This document shows, piece after piece, positions 18,138 through 27,040 of a stretch of 64,000 nucleotides of DNA. The number at the start of each line of letters is the position of its first letter. The stretch's first letter is position 1. A model generated the notes under the pieces. It worked only from the letters and a program-made list of their open reading frames with translations, made no database searches and was not told the origin of the DNA. The translations under genes and the position numbers were made by a program. Source of the stretch: Clostridium kluyveri (GTDB lineage Bacteria > Bacillota > Clostridia > Clostridiales > Clostridiaceae); contig NZ_CP018335.1 in assembly GCF_001902295.1 (NCBI RefSeq), positions 2,046,001 through 2,110,000 of the forward strand, given 5' to 3'.

Positions 18138-19511
18138 TTAAAAGAGGTAATCATTATATTCATTAGCCCATAGTTTTTGTGCCTTTTTCCATATTTTCCT
18201 CACAAGATTTAATAGGTCTTGTGTCAAAATATTAATTTGCTCTACACAGGCACTTACTTCTTCTGTAGCAGCCGCTTGTGAATGTGTTATATTAGTAATA
18301 TCTCCTATATTATCGACAACTTTTTCTATAGATAAATTCATATCTTTAAGGCCGCTGCCTATTTTTTCTACAGCGTTTGAACTGCTAACTGATAGCTTAC
18401 GTATTTCTGAAGCCACTACTTGAAATCCACGTCCTTCGCTGCCGCTTCTTGCAGCTTCAATAGATGCATTTAGTCCTAATAAATTGGTTTCATTTGATAA
18501 ATTTTTAATAAATTCTATTACTTCTTCTGTTTCCTTTGTACTAGTCTTTATTTCCTGAGCTATTTTCATGGTTTCCTGTTGAAAATTAGCCAATTCCTGA
18601 GCTGTAGTAGTTATACTTTCAATGCTCCCCACCATTTCTTTCATGGAATGATAAAAATCTTCTATCTTTTTTGAAAGCTTAATATTCAATTTTTCTTTCA
18701 CCTTTTCATCTGTAATATTTCTTATAGATCCTGCAACACGCAGAGGAATCCCTTCTTTATTACGAATAGTGCCACCCTCTGCATGAAACCACCTATAGGT
18801 TTCATTCTTTAACTTAAGACGATAATCTATACTGTAAGGAGTTTTACTAGAGTAATCGTTTAAATGATCAACAAAAGCCTTTAAAGCCTTATCATGATCA
18901 TTAGGATGTAATTTATCACTCCAACTGCTTAAAATGTTAGGGAAATCCTGTTCATTTGAATAACCTAGCATATGGCGAAATTCATCTGTCCACGTAAATT
19001 TGTTATCAGGATTAACTGGATCTCCGGCTATAACCTCCATATCCCATAGACCAATTTGTGAAGCTTTGTTTACCAATTCAAATCTTGTAAGTATAAATTC
19101 ATTTTGCTCTTCTTTTAATTTACTATCATGAATATCATATAATAATCCTACAGTATGCACTGGCTCTCCATTACTCCTTCGCATTGTATCTCCAAGAATG
19201 CAGAACCAATGATACTCACCACTTTTTAATTTGAGTCTGCATTGTACATTATAAGGAGCTCTGGCGGAATAATCCTTTAGATGAGTAACAAAAGCTTTTA
19301 AAGTATTATCATAATCATCAGGATGTAATTTATGGCTCCAACTGCTCAAAATATTTGGGAAATCCTGTTCATTTGAATAACCTAGCATATGGCGAAATTC
19401 ATCTGTCCATATAATTTTATTATCAGCATTAACCGGATCCTGAGCTATAACCTCCATATCCCATAGACTAGCATTGATTAATTTATTTACTAGTTGAAAA
19501 CGCTGAACCAT
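18138..19511 (-). CDS. Cytoplasmic PAS-PAS methyl-accepting transducer (3' part of a split gene)
   Basis: 457 residues: PAS domain 1 (about 10-130), PAS domain 2 (about 145-270) and a C-terminal chemoreceptor signalling region (about 285-430) with the hairpin-tip block ETNLLGLNASIEAARSGSE. The two PAS domains are nearly identical (TDEFRHMLGYSNEQDFPNIL occurs in both), showing an internal duplication. No membrane segment is present, so it would sense a cytoplasmic cue. The frame continues upstream without a shift into the fragment at 19530-19709, but one in-frame TAA separates them, so either this part starts at the ATG at 19511, which lacks a good ribosome site, or the gene is inactive. Confidence 0.7.
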   Translation of the reverse strand: MVQRFQLVNKLINASLWDMEVIAQDPVNADNKIIWTDEFRHMLGYSNEQDFPNILSSWSHKLHPDDYDNTLKAFVTHLKDYSARAPYNVQCRLKLKSGEYHWFCILGDTMRRSNGEPVHTVGLLYDIHDSKLKEEQNEFILTRFELVNKASQIGLWDMEVIAGDPVNPDNKFTWTDEFRHMLGYSNEQDFPNILSSWSDKLHPNDHDKALKAFVDHLNDYSSKTPYSIDYRLKLKNETYRWFHAEGGTIRNKEGIPLRVAGSIRNITDEKVKEKLNIKLSKKIEDFYHSMKEMVGSIESITTTAQELANFQQETMKIAQEIKTSTKETEEVIEFIKNLSNETNLLGLNASIEAARSGSEGRGFQVVASEIRKLSVSSSNAVEKIGSGLKDMNLSIEKVVDNIGDITNITHSQAAATEEVSACVEQINILTQDLLNLVRKIWKKAQKLWANEYNDYLF

Positions 19512-19529
19512 ATAATCGACTGAACTCTG

Positions 19530-19709
19530 TTATGAGTCAAGCATACCATTAATATTTTCAATAACTTTTTTTATATCTGATGAGAAATTTCCATAATCGA
19601 CGCGAACTTTTAAGTTTCCATGCTGTATTTGTTCTAGTATCCTTTCTGTTTCAGACAATAAGTAATTTAATTCATAATTATTACCACCAGCTTTAGATTT
19701 AAAAATCAT
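19530..19709 (-). pseudogene. 5' part of the split transducer gene
   Basis: About 59 codons starting at the ATG at 19709, 9 nt after AAGGAG, and ending NGMLDS then TAA. The following codons in the same frame encode QSSVDYMVQRFQLVNK, which runs directly into the PAS domains. The HAMP-like text (YLLSETERILEQIQHGNLKV) is what normally precedes such PAS domains. A single nonsense codon therefore splits one original gene. Confidence 0.7.
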
Positions 19710-19753
19710 AACATATATCTCCTTAATCATAAAATTATTTTTCAGAATTAGAC

Positions 19754-19954
19754 TCAAGTAATTCAGAGGTTTAGGTGGAATTTGCTATAGACAATTGCTC
19801 TTCTCCATCTGGACCTTATTAACAGTATTCTTAGTGTATTTAGTACTTAGAATACGTATCCTTCAGGGGGAAAACCTATCCAGACGCATATCATTGCTTA
19901 TTTCCTACTTTCAAAAATATAGTATCATTGGCTAATTCCAGCATTCGAATAAAA
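19754..19954 (+). repeat. Dispersed structured element, copy B
   Basis: Aligns with copy A over its whole length, including the internal hairpin region ACAGTATTCTTAGTG and the blocks TTTAGGTGGAATTTGCT, CTATCCAGACGC and CTTTCAAAAATATAG. Several stem positions are mismatched, so this copy looks decayed. It lies between the split transducer gene and CRISPR array 1. Confidence 0.55.
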
Positions 19955-19982
19955 TCCTACTAAAATAATTATACCAAAAAAT

Positions 19983-20882
19983 AAATAAAGCATACCATGG
20001 TAATCTAAAATCTGTGTAATATTGTATACACATTTTTGTTTATTTGTCATTTCAATTCCTCATATGTAGTCTAAAATCATAACTGGTCCGAAAGCTGCTG
20101 CTGCAAGCCCAAGAGTTTTAATTCCTCATAGGTAATCTAAAATCCGCAAGTTGAAGGATATAAAACACCTGCGATAGCCATGTTTCAATTCCTCATAGGT
20201 AATCTAAAATCCATAAGCCTTTTTAATAATATCTACTACACCATTAAAGTTTCAATTCCTCATAGGTAATCTAAAATCATCTTGTTCAGCTTTTTTCTTC
20301 GCTTTAATATCTGCGTTTCAATTCCTCATAGGTAATCTAAAATCCTGCATCCCAGTTGCTATTATTTGAGGAAGGTTTGTAGGTTTCAATTCCTCATAGG
20401 TAATCTAAAATCATAGAGGTGCAAAACTACAAAGTAGCTTATATGTACTGTTTCAATTCCTCATAGGTAATCTAAAATCAAACAGAAGTTGAGTTTAATG
20501 AGAAAAGATATACTGGTTTCAATTCCTCATAGGTAATCTAAAATCCCTTTCCAGTCCAGGGAGCCAATTCATAGGAGTTCCTGGTTTCAATTCCTCATAG
20601 GTAATCTAAAATCTTTCTGGTAGAAATGCAAATACAAAGAAAGATGCATAGTTTCAATTCCTCATAGGTAATCTAAAATCGAAGCAGTAAGAATAGCATA
20701 TTTTGGAGAATATAAATGGTTTCAATTCCTCATAGGTAATCTAAAATCAGAATTTAAGTTCGTTGAAGTGCGAGTACCAGTGCCGAGTTTCAATTCCTCA
20801 TAGGTAATCTAAAATCTTGGAGATATAGGATACAGTCTATATTTATACGATAGTTTCAATTCCTCATAGGTAATCTAAAATC
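19983..20882 (-). CRISPR. CRISPR array 1: 13 repeats plus one decayed repeat
   Basis: Thirteen 30-bp repeats (20049 to 20882) with spacers of 36-38 bp. On the plus strand the repeat begins GTTTCAATTCCTCATAGG and ends TAATCTAAAATC. The array is read leftwards: the opposite strand ends ATTGAAAC, the expected 8-nt type I-B crRNA handle, and the leader is at the right. Repeats at the left end are degenerate (20049 has ATATGTAGTC). A further decayed repeat at 19983-20012 still keeps GGTAATCTAAAATC and is followed by a spacer-sized 36-bp interval. The newest spacer is next to 20883. Confidence 0.97.
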
Positions 20883-21040
20883 CCATCCACATATTATTAT
20901 AACAGGGTTTATGAAAATATCAACATGTTAATGAAGTGTTAATAAGAATCACAAACCCTTATCATTATTCATCTTTTTAATTTATCGAACCCCGTGGTTT
21001 TTTACGCTACTAGGGGTCGACGGAAAAATTATTGGTGTTA
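20883..21040 (-). promoter_or_regulatory. Leader of CRISPR array 1
   Basis: About 150 bp nearly identical to the leader at 29075-29225. The promoter is readable on the minus strand: TTGATA (20923-20918), 16-base spacer, TATAAT (20901-20896), just before the first repeat. A distal conserved block contains TCGAACCCC and GGGGTCGA, which can pair. Confidence 0.85.
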
Positions 21041-21050
21041 CCTTTATCAT

Positions 21051-21809
21051 CTAATCCAAAAAATCCTTTAAATTTTTTAATTTGATATTATAATCTTTAA
21101 TCCATGTTTTATAAGCTTGATCTTCCAAAAAATCAACCATTTTAGATATTTCCTGCGTTTCATTGAAATATTCCAAAGCCAGGTAGTACTGTTCCCTGTC
21201 ATTTTCAAATAAAACTATTGGTGGAAAGTTATTGCCTATAAGAAGATAATTGACCAGCATCCTGCCCGTTCTTCCATTTCCATCAGCAAAAGGATGTATA
21301 TTTTCAAACCAGCAGTGGAAATATGAAATCACTGTTAAAACGTTATTATCATTTATTTTCACTTCATTAATTTCTTTAAACAAAGAATCTAAGTTTTCTT
21401 CTACTTCATCAGGACTTACCCCTACGTCATGTAAGCCAACTATATAATCACCTTTTTTAAATTCTCCTGGACTTTCTCCTTTTAATAACAACTGCTCTGA
21501 AAAACAATTTTTCATCAATGCATAATGAATTTTTTTTGCTAAATCAATAGATACCTTTGAATCGTATTTTTTACATAATTTAAAAATATTTTTGCATAAC
21601 TCCCTGTGATTCTCTATTTCCACAAGTGTTTTCTTATTTCCTTTAAAATCTGCAACTTTTTTCCCTTTAAAGATAGTTTCAACATCTCTCAATCTTGTCT
21701 CATTATTTTCTATTTTATTCGAAGAATATGTAAACTTAAGAAAAAATCTATCTAACAATTCTTCACTTATACCTTTTCTCCAAACTTTAATACAATCTTT
21801 ATAAGACAT
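21051..21809 (-). CDS. Fic-family AMPylator (class II type)
   Basis: 252 residues. The Fic active-site motif HPFADGNGRTGR is at about 172-183 and normally transfers AMP from ATP to a hydroxyl on a target protein. An N-terminal inhibitory motif of the form S-x3-E-N is present (S30 to N35, in YSSNKIENN), so activity is probably self-repressed by Glu34. It is the last gene of the cas4-cas1-cas2-cas6 direction, 78 bases after cas6, and ends about 10 bases before the leader of array 1. GGAGG precedes the ATG. A CRISPR role is not known for Fic proteins; it could be a passenger. Confidence 0.9.
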   Translation of the reverse strand: MSYKDCIKVWRKGISEELLDRFFLKFTYSSNKIENNETRLRDVETIFKGKKVADFKGNKKTLVEIENHRELCKNIFKLCKKYDSKVSIDLAKKIHYALMKNCFSEQLLLKGESPGEFKKGDYIVGLHDVGVSPDEVEENLDSLFKEINEVKINDNNVLTVISYFHCWFENIHPFADGNGRTGRMLVNYLLIGNNFPPIVLFENDREQYYLALEYFNETQEISKMVDFLEDQAYKTWIKDYNIKLKNLKDFLD

Positions 21810-21887
21810 TAAAATCCTCCTTAAATATATTCTAATCTACTCTTAAAATATAAACCACAAATATTGATACAACATTATTCCAGACTT

Positions 21888-22576
21888 CTACTTTCTTTTT
21901 ACTTCAATGCATCCAAACCCTTGAGAATTTTTGGAGCCAATTCCTGCATTGTAGGCTATATCCATAAGTTCCTTTGAACCCTGAATCAAAAATTCTCCAT
22001 CCCATCCTTTTATAACATACCCCTTATACATTACAATTCTCTGTTTTAACTTTTCCCTATATAAAGGAGTTATTGAAAAACATTTATCTGAAGGTTCTGC
22101 CCCATAATAGGCTTTATATTTATGTATCAAATTTCTTCTTATAAGTTCACTGAACTCACTTTCTAAAGGATTATAATAGTAAGTTTTGTTACCTTGATAA
22201 TTTTGAAATGTACTATAGACAACTATAGGAGATTTTGTATACACTATTTCTTTTTCAGAAAGTTTACTGTAGGCACTTTCAATACCCTCTATACCAACTA
22301 TATTGTTTCCAAATTTAAAATTATCCTTTGCTATCACATTTAATACAAGATAATTCAAAAATCTGTCTTCAAGGGAGGAAACAGTGAAATTGGCGTTATC
22401 AAAAAAACTTATAATTTTCTTATCTCTGTATATTTTAAATTTGCCATATATTTTTGAAAATGTAAAAAGTTTATATCTTCTATTTTCAAATTTAAATCCA
22501 CAATCATGTATAAATTTTTGATAGTTTTCATTTCCAAGCCAGTTTAATATTACTGCCTGCATTATACTATTATACT
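21888..22576 (-). CDS. cas6: Cas6 endoribonuclease, 3' part (gene interrupted by IStron 1)
   Basis: Cas6 cuts the CRISPR precursor RNA within repeats. This part encodes about 228 residues from YNSIMQAVILNWLGNENYQKF to the C-terminal glycine-rich loop GIGSKNSQGFGCIEV, the Cas6 hallmark. The first 18 codons lie 2.45 kb away at 25028-25081; joining both sides of the IStron gives LPIQYNSIMQAV in frame, a normal Cas6 N-terminus, and a protein of about 246 residues. An internal ATG at 22562 could give an N-truncated protein, but it has no convincing ribosome site. Confidence 0.88.
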
Positions 22577-22760
22577 GACGTACAAACTTTATAATTTATT
22601 ATAAAAACTTTATAAATTTATAAAACTTATTTCCTTTTTCAATACACCCCATTTTGCCTAAGCTACTTTGGTTTGATATGATGCTCCAAAGGCTTAAATT
22701 CGGTCTCGTCAATACCTACATATTAGTAGTATCTTTCATGTGATTATCCTACTAATTTAT
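22577..22760 (-). ncRNA. Candidate omega (guide) RNA at the right end of IStron 1
   Basis: In TnpB elements the guide RNA covers the end of tnpB and the right end, and its guide is read from the flank. This stretch after the tnpB stop is noncoding and contains pairing segments (AGCCTTTGGAGCATC; CCAAAGTAGCTTAGG). By this model the guide would begin with cas6 sequence next to 22576. The assignment is from position, not from a recognised fold. Confidence 0.4.
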
Positions 22761-23910
22761 AATTTGCTAAATCAATACTTGCATTTTTATCCCTATCAAT
22801 TACAATCCCACACGCACATTTATAAATTCTATCAGATAGCTTTAAATCTTTTTTGATAGCTCCACAACATGAACATTTTTTGCTTGAAGGATAAAATCTA
22901 TCAGCTTTTACAAATTCAATACCATTCCATTCACATTTATATTCTAAAGTATTTATAAACTTATTGAATGATTGTTCTTGTATAGCTTTAGATAAATGTT
23001 TATTTTTTAATAAACCAGTCACGTTCAAGTCCTCAACAACTACTCTGCTTGGCTTGGTTTTCACTATAGCATTAGTAGTTTGATGAATATGATTTAAACG
23101 TATATCGGATATTTTCTTGTGTAGTAACTTAATTTTCTTTTCAAGTTTTATGATGTTATTTGTTTTATTCGGTTTTTCACTTTTTTTGAAGGCTTTTTCA
23201 GATTTCAACTTATCATATTTCCTTGAAATTTGCCTTTGAAGTTTTAGTAATCTTTTATTCAATTTCTTAACTTTTTTAGATTTATTAATGTTTTTAAAAG
23301 GTTTATCAATATTACTTACAACAGCTAGTTCCTTTATTCCTAGATCCACGCCAATACTCTCACCAGTGAGACAAAGCTTATGGGTATTTTCTACCTCAAA
23401 ACCTAAGGATAAATACCAGTGGTGTCCATTATGTTTTATTCTTGGATTAGTTACTTTTATTTTATCTTTTTTATAATTTCCTATGGGAAGTCTGCCTTCA
23501 TCTTTCATCTTAACGAATCCTATTCTTTCCAATTTAATAAATTTATCTTTAACTACAAATTTATTATTTAGATGAAAAAATGAATTTTCACACTTATTTT
23601 TCTTTTTAAATTTAGGATAACCATGTTCATCTTCAAAAAACTCCTCAAAAGCATCTCCTAAGTCTTTAAGTGCTTGTTGTGGTATTTCCGAAGACACTTC
23701 TCTAATCCAAGGATATTCTTCACTATTTCTAAGCTCGGTAAATATTTTTCTTAATTCTCCTATTGATAAAGATTTCTTATTTTCCTTATAATAGCTATTT
23801 AAGTAAGCTAACCCCCAATTGTAAGTAAATCTTGCAACTCCTGCACTTTTCCACATTAATATTTCTTGCTCTTTAGTAGGGTATAATCTAACTTTAATTC
23901 CTCTAATCAT
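22744..23910 (-). CDS. tnpB: TnpB RNA-guided nuclease
   Basis: 388 residues with an intact RuvC site: Asp189 (GVDLGIKEL), Glu293 (VVVEDLNV) and Asp374 (DRDKNAS), plus a zinc ribbon (CSCCG with CACG, about 346-368). TnpB is the transposon-encoded ancestor of Cas12 and cuts DNA next to a transposon-adjacent motif, helping the element persist after excision. The start overlaps the tnpA stop by 8 bases, so the two are translationally coupled. All catalytic residues are present, so it looks active. Confidence 0.93.
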   Translation of the reverse strand: MIRGIKVRLYPTKEQEILMWKSAGVARFTYNWGLAYLNSYYKENKKSLSIGELRKIFTELRNSEEYPWIREVSSEIPQQALKDLGDAFEEFFEDEHGYPKFKKKNKCENSFFHLNNKFVVKDKFIKLERIGFVKMKDEGRLPIGNYKKDKIKVTNPRIKHNGHHWYLSLGFEVENTHKLCLTGESIGVDLGIKELAVVSNIDKPFKNINKSKKVKKLNKRLLKLQRQISRKYDKLKSEKAFKKSEKPNKTNNIIKLEKKIKLLHKKISDIRLNHIHQTTNAIVKTKPSRVVVEDLNVTGLLKNKHLSKAIQEQSFNKFINTLEYKCEWNGIEFVKADRFYPSSKKCSCCGAIKKDLKLSDRIYKCACGIVIDRDKNASIDLANYKLVG

Positions 23911-24511
23911 CTTCAGTAAGTTCCTTAATCATCTTTTTTGTCTTGTTGGCTATCTTACCTTGAAGTCTGCAACTAAATACACTTATTATTTGAACTAAAT
24001 CTTCTACAACTTCTTCTTCCTCAGTCTTTTCAGTATTATCTATAATTTCAATTTCAACATTTTTATAATCACATATATTCTTTATAAGTTCATAACCAAA
24101 CCTAACAAGTCTATCTTTATACAATATTACAACTTTACTAACTTGATTTTGAAGAATAAGTTCAATCAATTCATTTAATCCTTTTTTATCATAATTAATA
24201 CCACTACCAATATCACTTATTATTTTAAATTTATATCCTTTTGAAATTAAATAAATCCTTACATTTTCAATTTGTCTCTCTAATGCTTCTTTTTGTTTAC
24301 TACTTGAAACTCTACAATATCCAACGACTATCTTATTGTCTTTGTTCACTTCACCATTGAATTCTTTAAGTTGTTTATCCGTATAATATCTATATCCTGT
24401 CTTCGGGTCTACATATTCAGGTTTTAACTTGTTGGCATTGTCCCAATTTCTCAATGTTTGTTGTGAACGATTTATTATTTTAGCAAATTGGCCAATTGGG
24501 TATTTTTTCAT
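23903..24511 (-). CDS. tnpA: IS607-family serine recombinase TnpA
   Basis: 202 residues: an N-terminal MerR-like HTH (about 1-55, with QTLRNWDNANKLKPEYVDP) followed by a small serine-resolvase domain with the catalytic Ser in VGYCRVSSSKQKEALERQ (about 63-80). It mobilises the element by serine recombination. GGAGGGG lies 5 nt before the ATG at 24511, which I prefer to a longer in-frame start. It is followed directly by tnpB. Confidence 0.93.
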   Translation of the reverse strand: MKKYPIGQFAKIINRSQQTLRNWDNANKLKPEYVDPKTGYRYYTDKQLKEFNGEVNKDNKIVVGYCRVSSSKQKEALERQIENVRIYLISKGYKFKIISDIGSGINYDKKGLNELIELILQNQVSKVVILYKDRLVRFGYELIKNICDYKNVEIEIIDNTEKTEEEEVVEDLVQIISVFSCRLQGKIANKTKKMIKELTEDD

Positions 24512-24589
24512 GGTATCCCCTCCTATAGATATCATAGCAAATAAATACCATCAACTCAACATATTTTATAAAGTTATTATAATAAATTA

Positions 24590-25027
24590 TCAAAGTTTAT
24601 ACTTTTACCCACAAACGCTACTCTGTGGATGCTATTTCGCTCACGCTAATAGCCACTTCCTTTCAGAACGTGCAAAGACTATTTCTTCTCCTTCACCATT
24701 ACGTGTTAAGGGCAGACCTTTTCGAGAATCAACCACTTATTCCCTACGGTATCTCTACCTAGTCGTTGAAGGTTCTCCATATCTTTCGACTTAGGAGCTT
24801 CCCTGCATGAACAGCCATTGTTTACAGATACTTAGGATTTAACCTTATATCCATCCTTACGTTTTTTCTACTTTCGTCCCTACATATACTGCTTTCGCGC
24901 ATATTGTGGTGTAAGGCTTTAGGCGTTACCTGCAATTAAATCTGTGTCCTACACTCATTTCTGAATGTACGCAGCTAAAGTTTATAAAAATCTTTGGTCT
25001 TTATAGAATTTTATAAACTTTTTGTTA
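24590..25027 (-). ncRNA. Group I intron core of IStron 1
   Basis: On the minus strand the conserved P7 partner strands are readable: TTCAACGACTAGG (about 24757-24770) and AAATAGTCTTTGC (about 24674-24685), pairing GACTA with TAGTC, preceded by the GAAGCTCCTAAG and TAAGGTTAAATCCTAAG blocks expected upstream. The same blocks recur in IStron 2. The sequence upstream of tnpA is otherwise noncoding. The exact 5' and 3' splice sites were not determined. Confidence 0.8.
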
Positions 25028-25081
25028 CTGTATAGGTAAATTCAAACAATCTTTAAATTTTAAATTTATATTCAGTCTCAT
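25028..25081 (-). CDS. cas6: Cas6, first 18 codons (5' part)
   Basis: ATG at 25081 with GGAG 9 nt upstream; encodes MRLNINLKFKDCLNLPIQ and then enters the IStron, where a stop follows at once (CAG TAA). It begins 23 bases after the cas2 stop, as expected for the next gene of the operon. It is continuous in frame with 21888-22576 once the IStron is removed. Confidence 0.85.
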
Positions 25082-25104
25082 ACCAATCAGCTCCAATTAT
25101 TAAA

Positions 25105-25368
25105 TTATATAAAGAGTTCCTGAGAATTTTTTACTACTCCTATTTGTTCTCTTTTTGAGTATTTTGTACTGTTAAACTTATAGATTATAACAGAATCCTC
25201 TTTTTTATCCATAATATTCTCTATTTCTATTTTTAATTTTTTAAAATTAGCCATACTGAGTTCCCCCTCAAATACAGAGTTTTGAACCCAAGTTAAATAT
25301 CTCCTGCATAATTTTAAGGCTTTCCCCACTCTTTTTTCTCCAAAATCGTAAACTAAAATGACAAACAT
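25105..25368 (-). CDS. cas2: CRISPR-associated protein Cas2
   Basis: 87 residues of normal Cas2 length, beginning MFVILVYDFGEKRVGKALKL with the conserved Asp of the first strand (VYDF). Cas2 dimers bridge two Cas1 dimers in the spacer-integration complex. The ATG at 25368 follows GAGGTGG by 5 nt and is preferred to the GTG at 25377. It starts just after the cas1 stop. Confidence 0.95.
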   Translation of the reverse strand: MFVILVYDFGEKRVGKALKLCRRYLTWVQNSVFEGELSMANFKKLKIEIENIMDKKEDSVIIYKFNSTKYSKREQIGVVKNSQELFI

Positions 25369-25370
25369 TA

Positions 25371-26363
25371 TTACCACCTCGCTATAAAGCCGACATACTC
25401 TTCATCTTGTGTAATATGTTTTTGTATTTTATAAAGCTCCATTCTGATTAATCTCTTATAACTGACTGGTTTATTAAGATTGGGATGCTTTATGGTGGTG
25501 TAGAGTTTGCTGTTATACTCTTGTAAAAATTTCTTTTTACCACTTTCAGATAACAATATACCATTAAATTCTTCTTGAAAATCCTTTACTGTAATTATGT
25601 TTTTATTTAAAAGTGAAAATATACATCTATCCACCATTATGGGCTTAAATATTTCAGCTATATCTAAATTCAAAGTAAACCTTCTCATATTTGTAGAATG
25701 CAGATATCCTATTCTTGGATCTAGATGTGTGTGGTATATTTCTCCCAGCACGGTAGAATACATAACAGAATTTCCAAAACTTATAAGTGCATTTATATTA
25801 TCCTTAGGAGGTCTTTTGCTTCTTCCTCTAAATTTAAATTCTTCGTTCTTAATTATTTTATTAAAACAAGTATAGTATTTTTCCCTTATGTTTCCTTCTA
25901 ATGCCATAAGCTGTTCAATACTTTCTGTCCCTTCCATAGTTTTTGACTTATTAAAAATATCTGTTATTTCACTTTCCAGCTCAATTCCCCTGCTTTTATA
26001 GTATTTAAGAACTACTATTATATTTTCCACTGCAGTTTGTATAATTTTCCTTGCAATATTTATCCTTTTATCAAAATCTAAATAAAACTCACACTGCTTT
26101 AATATGACATATCCTGAATTATAATGTTCCCTTGGATAAAAGCTTCCCATATAATATCCAAAATAATTAAAAAAATGCAGACATATTTCTTTTTGAGATA
26201 CAAAATCTAAGAATCTTTTATTTAATGTGACTTCTCCAAATATCCATATGGTATCTATTTCTTCTACAGGTATGTGTTTTTTGTTATCTTCACCTTCAAA
26301 ATATATTGTATTTTCTTTTCTCTTTAATTCTCCGTCATTAAATATGTAAATGTCCTTTTTCAT
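25371..26363 (-). CDS. cas1: CRISPR integrase Cas1 (type I-B)
   Basis: 330 residues. Cas1 integrates new spacers at the leader-proximal repeat. The metal-binding Glu is in ALEGNIREKYY (about 155), the His in DPRIGYLHS (about 220), and the acidic residues in LDIAEIFKP (about 235). The ATG at 26363 lies 7 nt after GGAGGTGG, so the first 11 codons of the longer frame are excluded. It sits between cas4 and cas2. Confidence 0.96.
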   Translation of the reverse strand: MKKDIYIFNDGELKRKENTIYFEGEDNKKHIPVEEIDTIWIFGEVTLNKRFLDFVSQKEICLHFFNYFGYYMGSFYPREHYNSGYVILKQCEFYLDFDKRINIARKIIQTAVENIIVVLKYYKSRGIELESEITDIFNKSKTMEGTESIEQLMALEGNIREKYYTCFNKIIKNEEFKFRGRSKRPPKDNINALISFGNSVMYSTVLGEIYHTHLDPRIGYLHSTNMRRFTLNLDIAEIFKPIMVDRCIFSLLNKNIITVKDFQEEFNGILLSESGKKKFLQEYNSKLYTTIKHPNLNKPVSYKRLIRMELYKIQKHITQDEEYVGFIARW

Positions 26364-26383
26364 TTTATCCACCTCCAATTTAA

Positions 26384-26875
26384 CTAAGCAAAGCAATATT
26401 CTCTATAGGCACAATTTTTACAATAGGGAATCTTTTTTACACCAGGAGGCTTGTCTAAACTACATATATATTCTATGTGAGAGATCATTTCGGCCAATTC
26501 TTTACTTGAAGTATCATCTAATATAACTTCTTCTCTTTTTCTCTCTTCAGGATAGAGAAGCTGACCACTGGCATGTATCCCTGCATCTTTTAAGGTCTTT
26601 AGATAAAACATCAGCTGCCATTTAGATGCTTCTTTATATTTAGATGATTTTTTGGTTTCCCCTATTACCATGTTATCCTTGGAGCGAAATATTACATCAA
26701 ATTTTATATTGCCAAAACTTATTTCCTTTTTGTTTCTTTTATAAGTATTTTGGTGTATAAATCTTCCTATATCTACATTTTCATCCTGCTGATCCGGTAC
26801 AATTTTTCTGGACATAAGCCATAATTCTCTTTTGCAAATATTATAATACCATAAAAACACGCCATTTATATCCAA
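26384..26875 (-). CDS. cas4: Cas4 adaptation nuclease
   Basis: About 163 residues. Cas4 trims prespacers and selects the PAM. The N-terminal block LWYYNICKRELWLMSR supplies the first cluster Cys, a RecB-like core follows (GRFIH, VIGETKKSSKYKEASKWQL), and three further Cys are in YCKNCAYREYCFA at the end. The preferred start is a TTG (26875) 8 nt after GGGAG, giving MDINGVFLWYY, which matches typical Cas4 starts. It is the first cas gene downstream of array 2. Confidence 0.93.
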   Translation of the reverse strand: MDINGVFLWYYNICKRELWLMSRKIVPDQQDENVDIGRFIHQNTYKRNKKEISFGNIKFDVIFRSKDNMVIGETKKSSKYKEASKWQLMFYLKTLKDAGIHASGQLLYPEERKREEVILDDTSSKELAEMISHIEYICSLDKPPGVKKIPYCKNCAYREYCFA

Positions 26876-26981
26876 CTGTAATTCTCCCTTCCACAAATTA
26901 TATTTTTATGAACTAGAATACTTTATTTACATAATTATATCATAATAATCTTTCTCATAATCATCAAAAAATGATAACTAT

Positions 26982-27004
26982 AAAAAACAACCCAGGGGTT
27001 GTTT
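26982..27004 (-). terminator. Terminator of CRISPR array 2 transcript
   Basis: On the minus strand ACAACC pairs with GGTTGT around CCTG, followed by TTTTTTAT. It lies between the oldest repeat of array 2 and cas4. Confidence 0.7.
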
Positions 27005-27040
27005 AAACACATTAGTAAAATTATAAAATTTTTATTATTG

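Larger units (their letters stand above)
22577..25027 (-). mobile_element. IStron 1: IS607-type transposon with group I intron, inserted in cas6
   Basis: About 2.45 kb containing, in minus-strand order, a group I intron core, tnpA (serine recombinase) and tnpB. The host bases CAGTA occur at both junctions (25026-25030 and 22573-22577); removing one copy and the element restores CCTATACAGTATAATAG, an uninterrupted cas6 frame. A short shared core fits serine-recombinase integration. Both ends contain TTATAAA/AAAGTTT-type repeats. The presence of the intron suggests that the mRNA can be spliced. Confidence 0.88.

Noticed and set aside
24429..25020. Open frames on the plus strand within the left end of IStron 1
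   Set aside because: They run antisense through the group I intron core, have no ribosome site or recognisable protein text; the conserved bases are explained by RNA structure.
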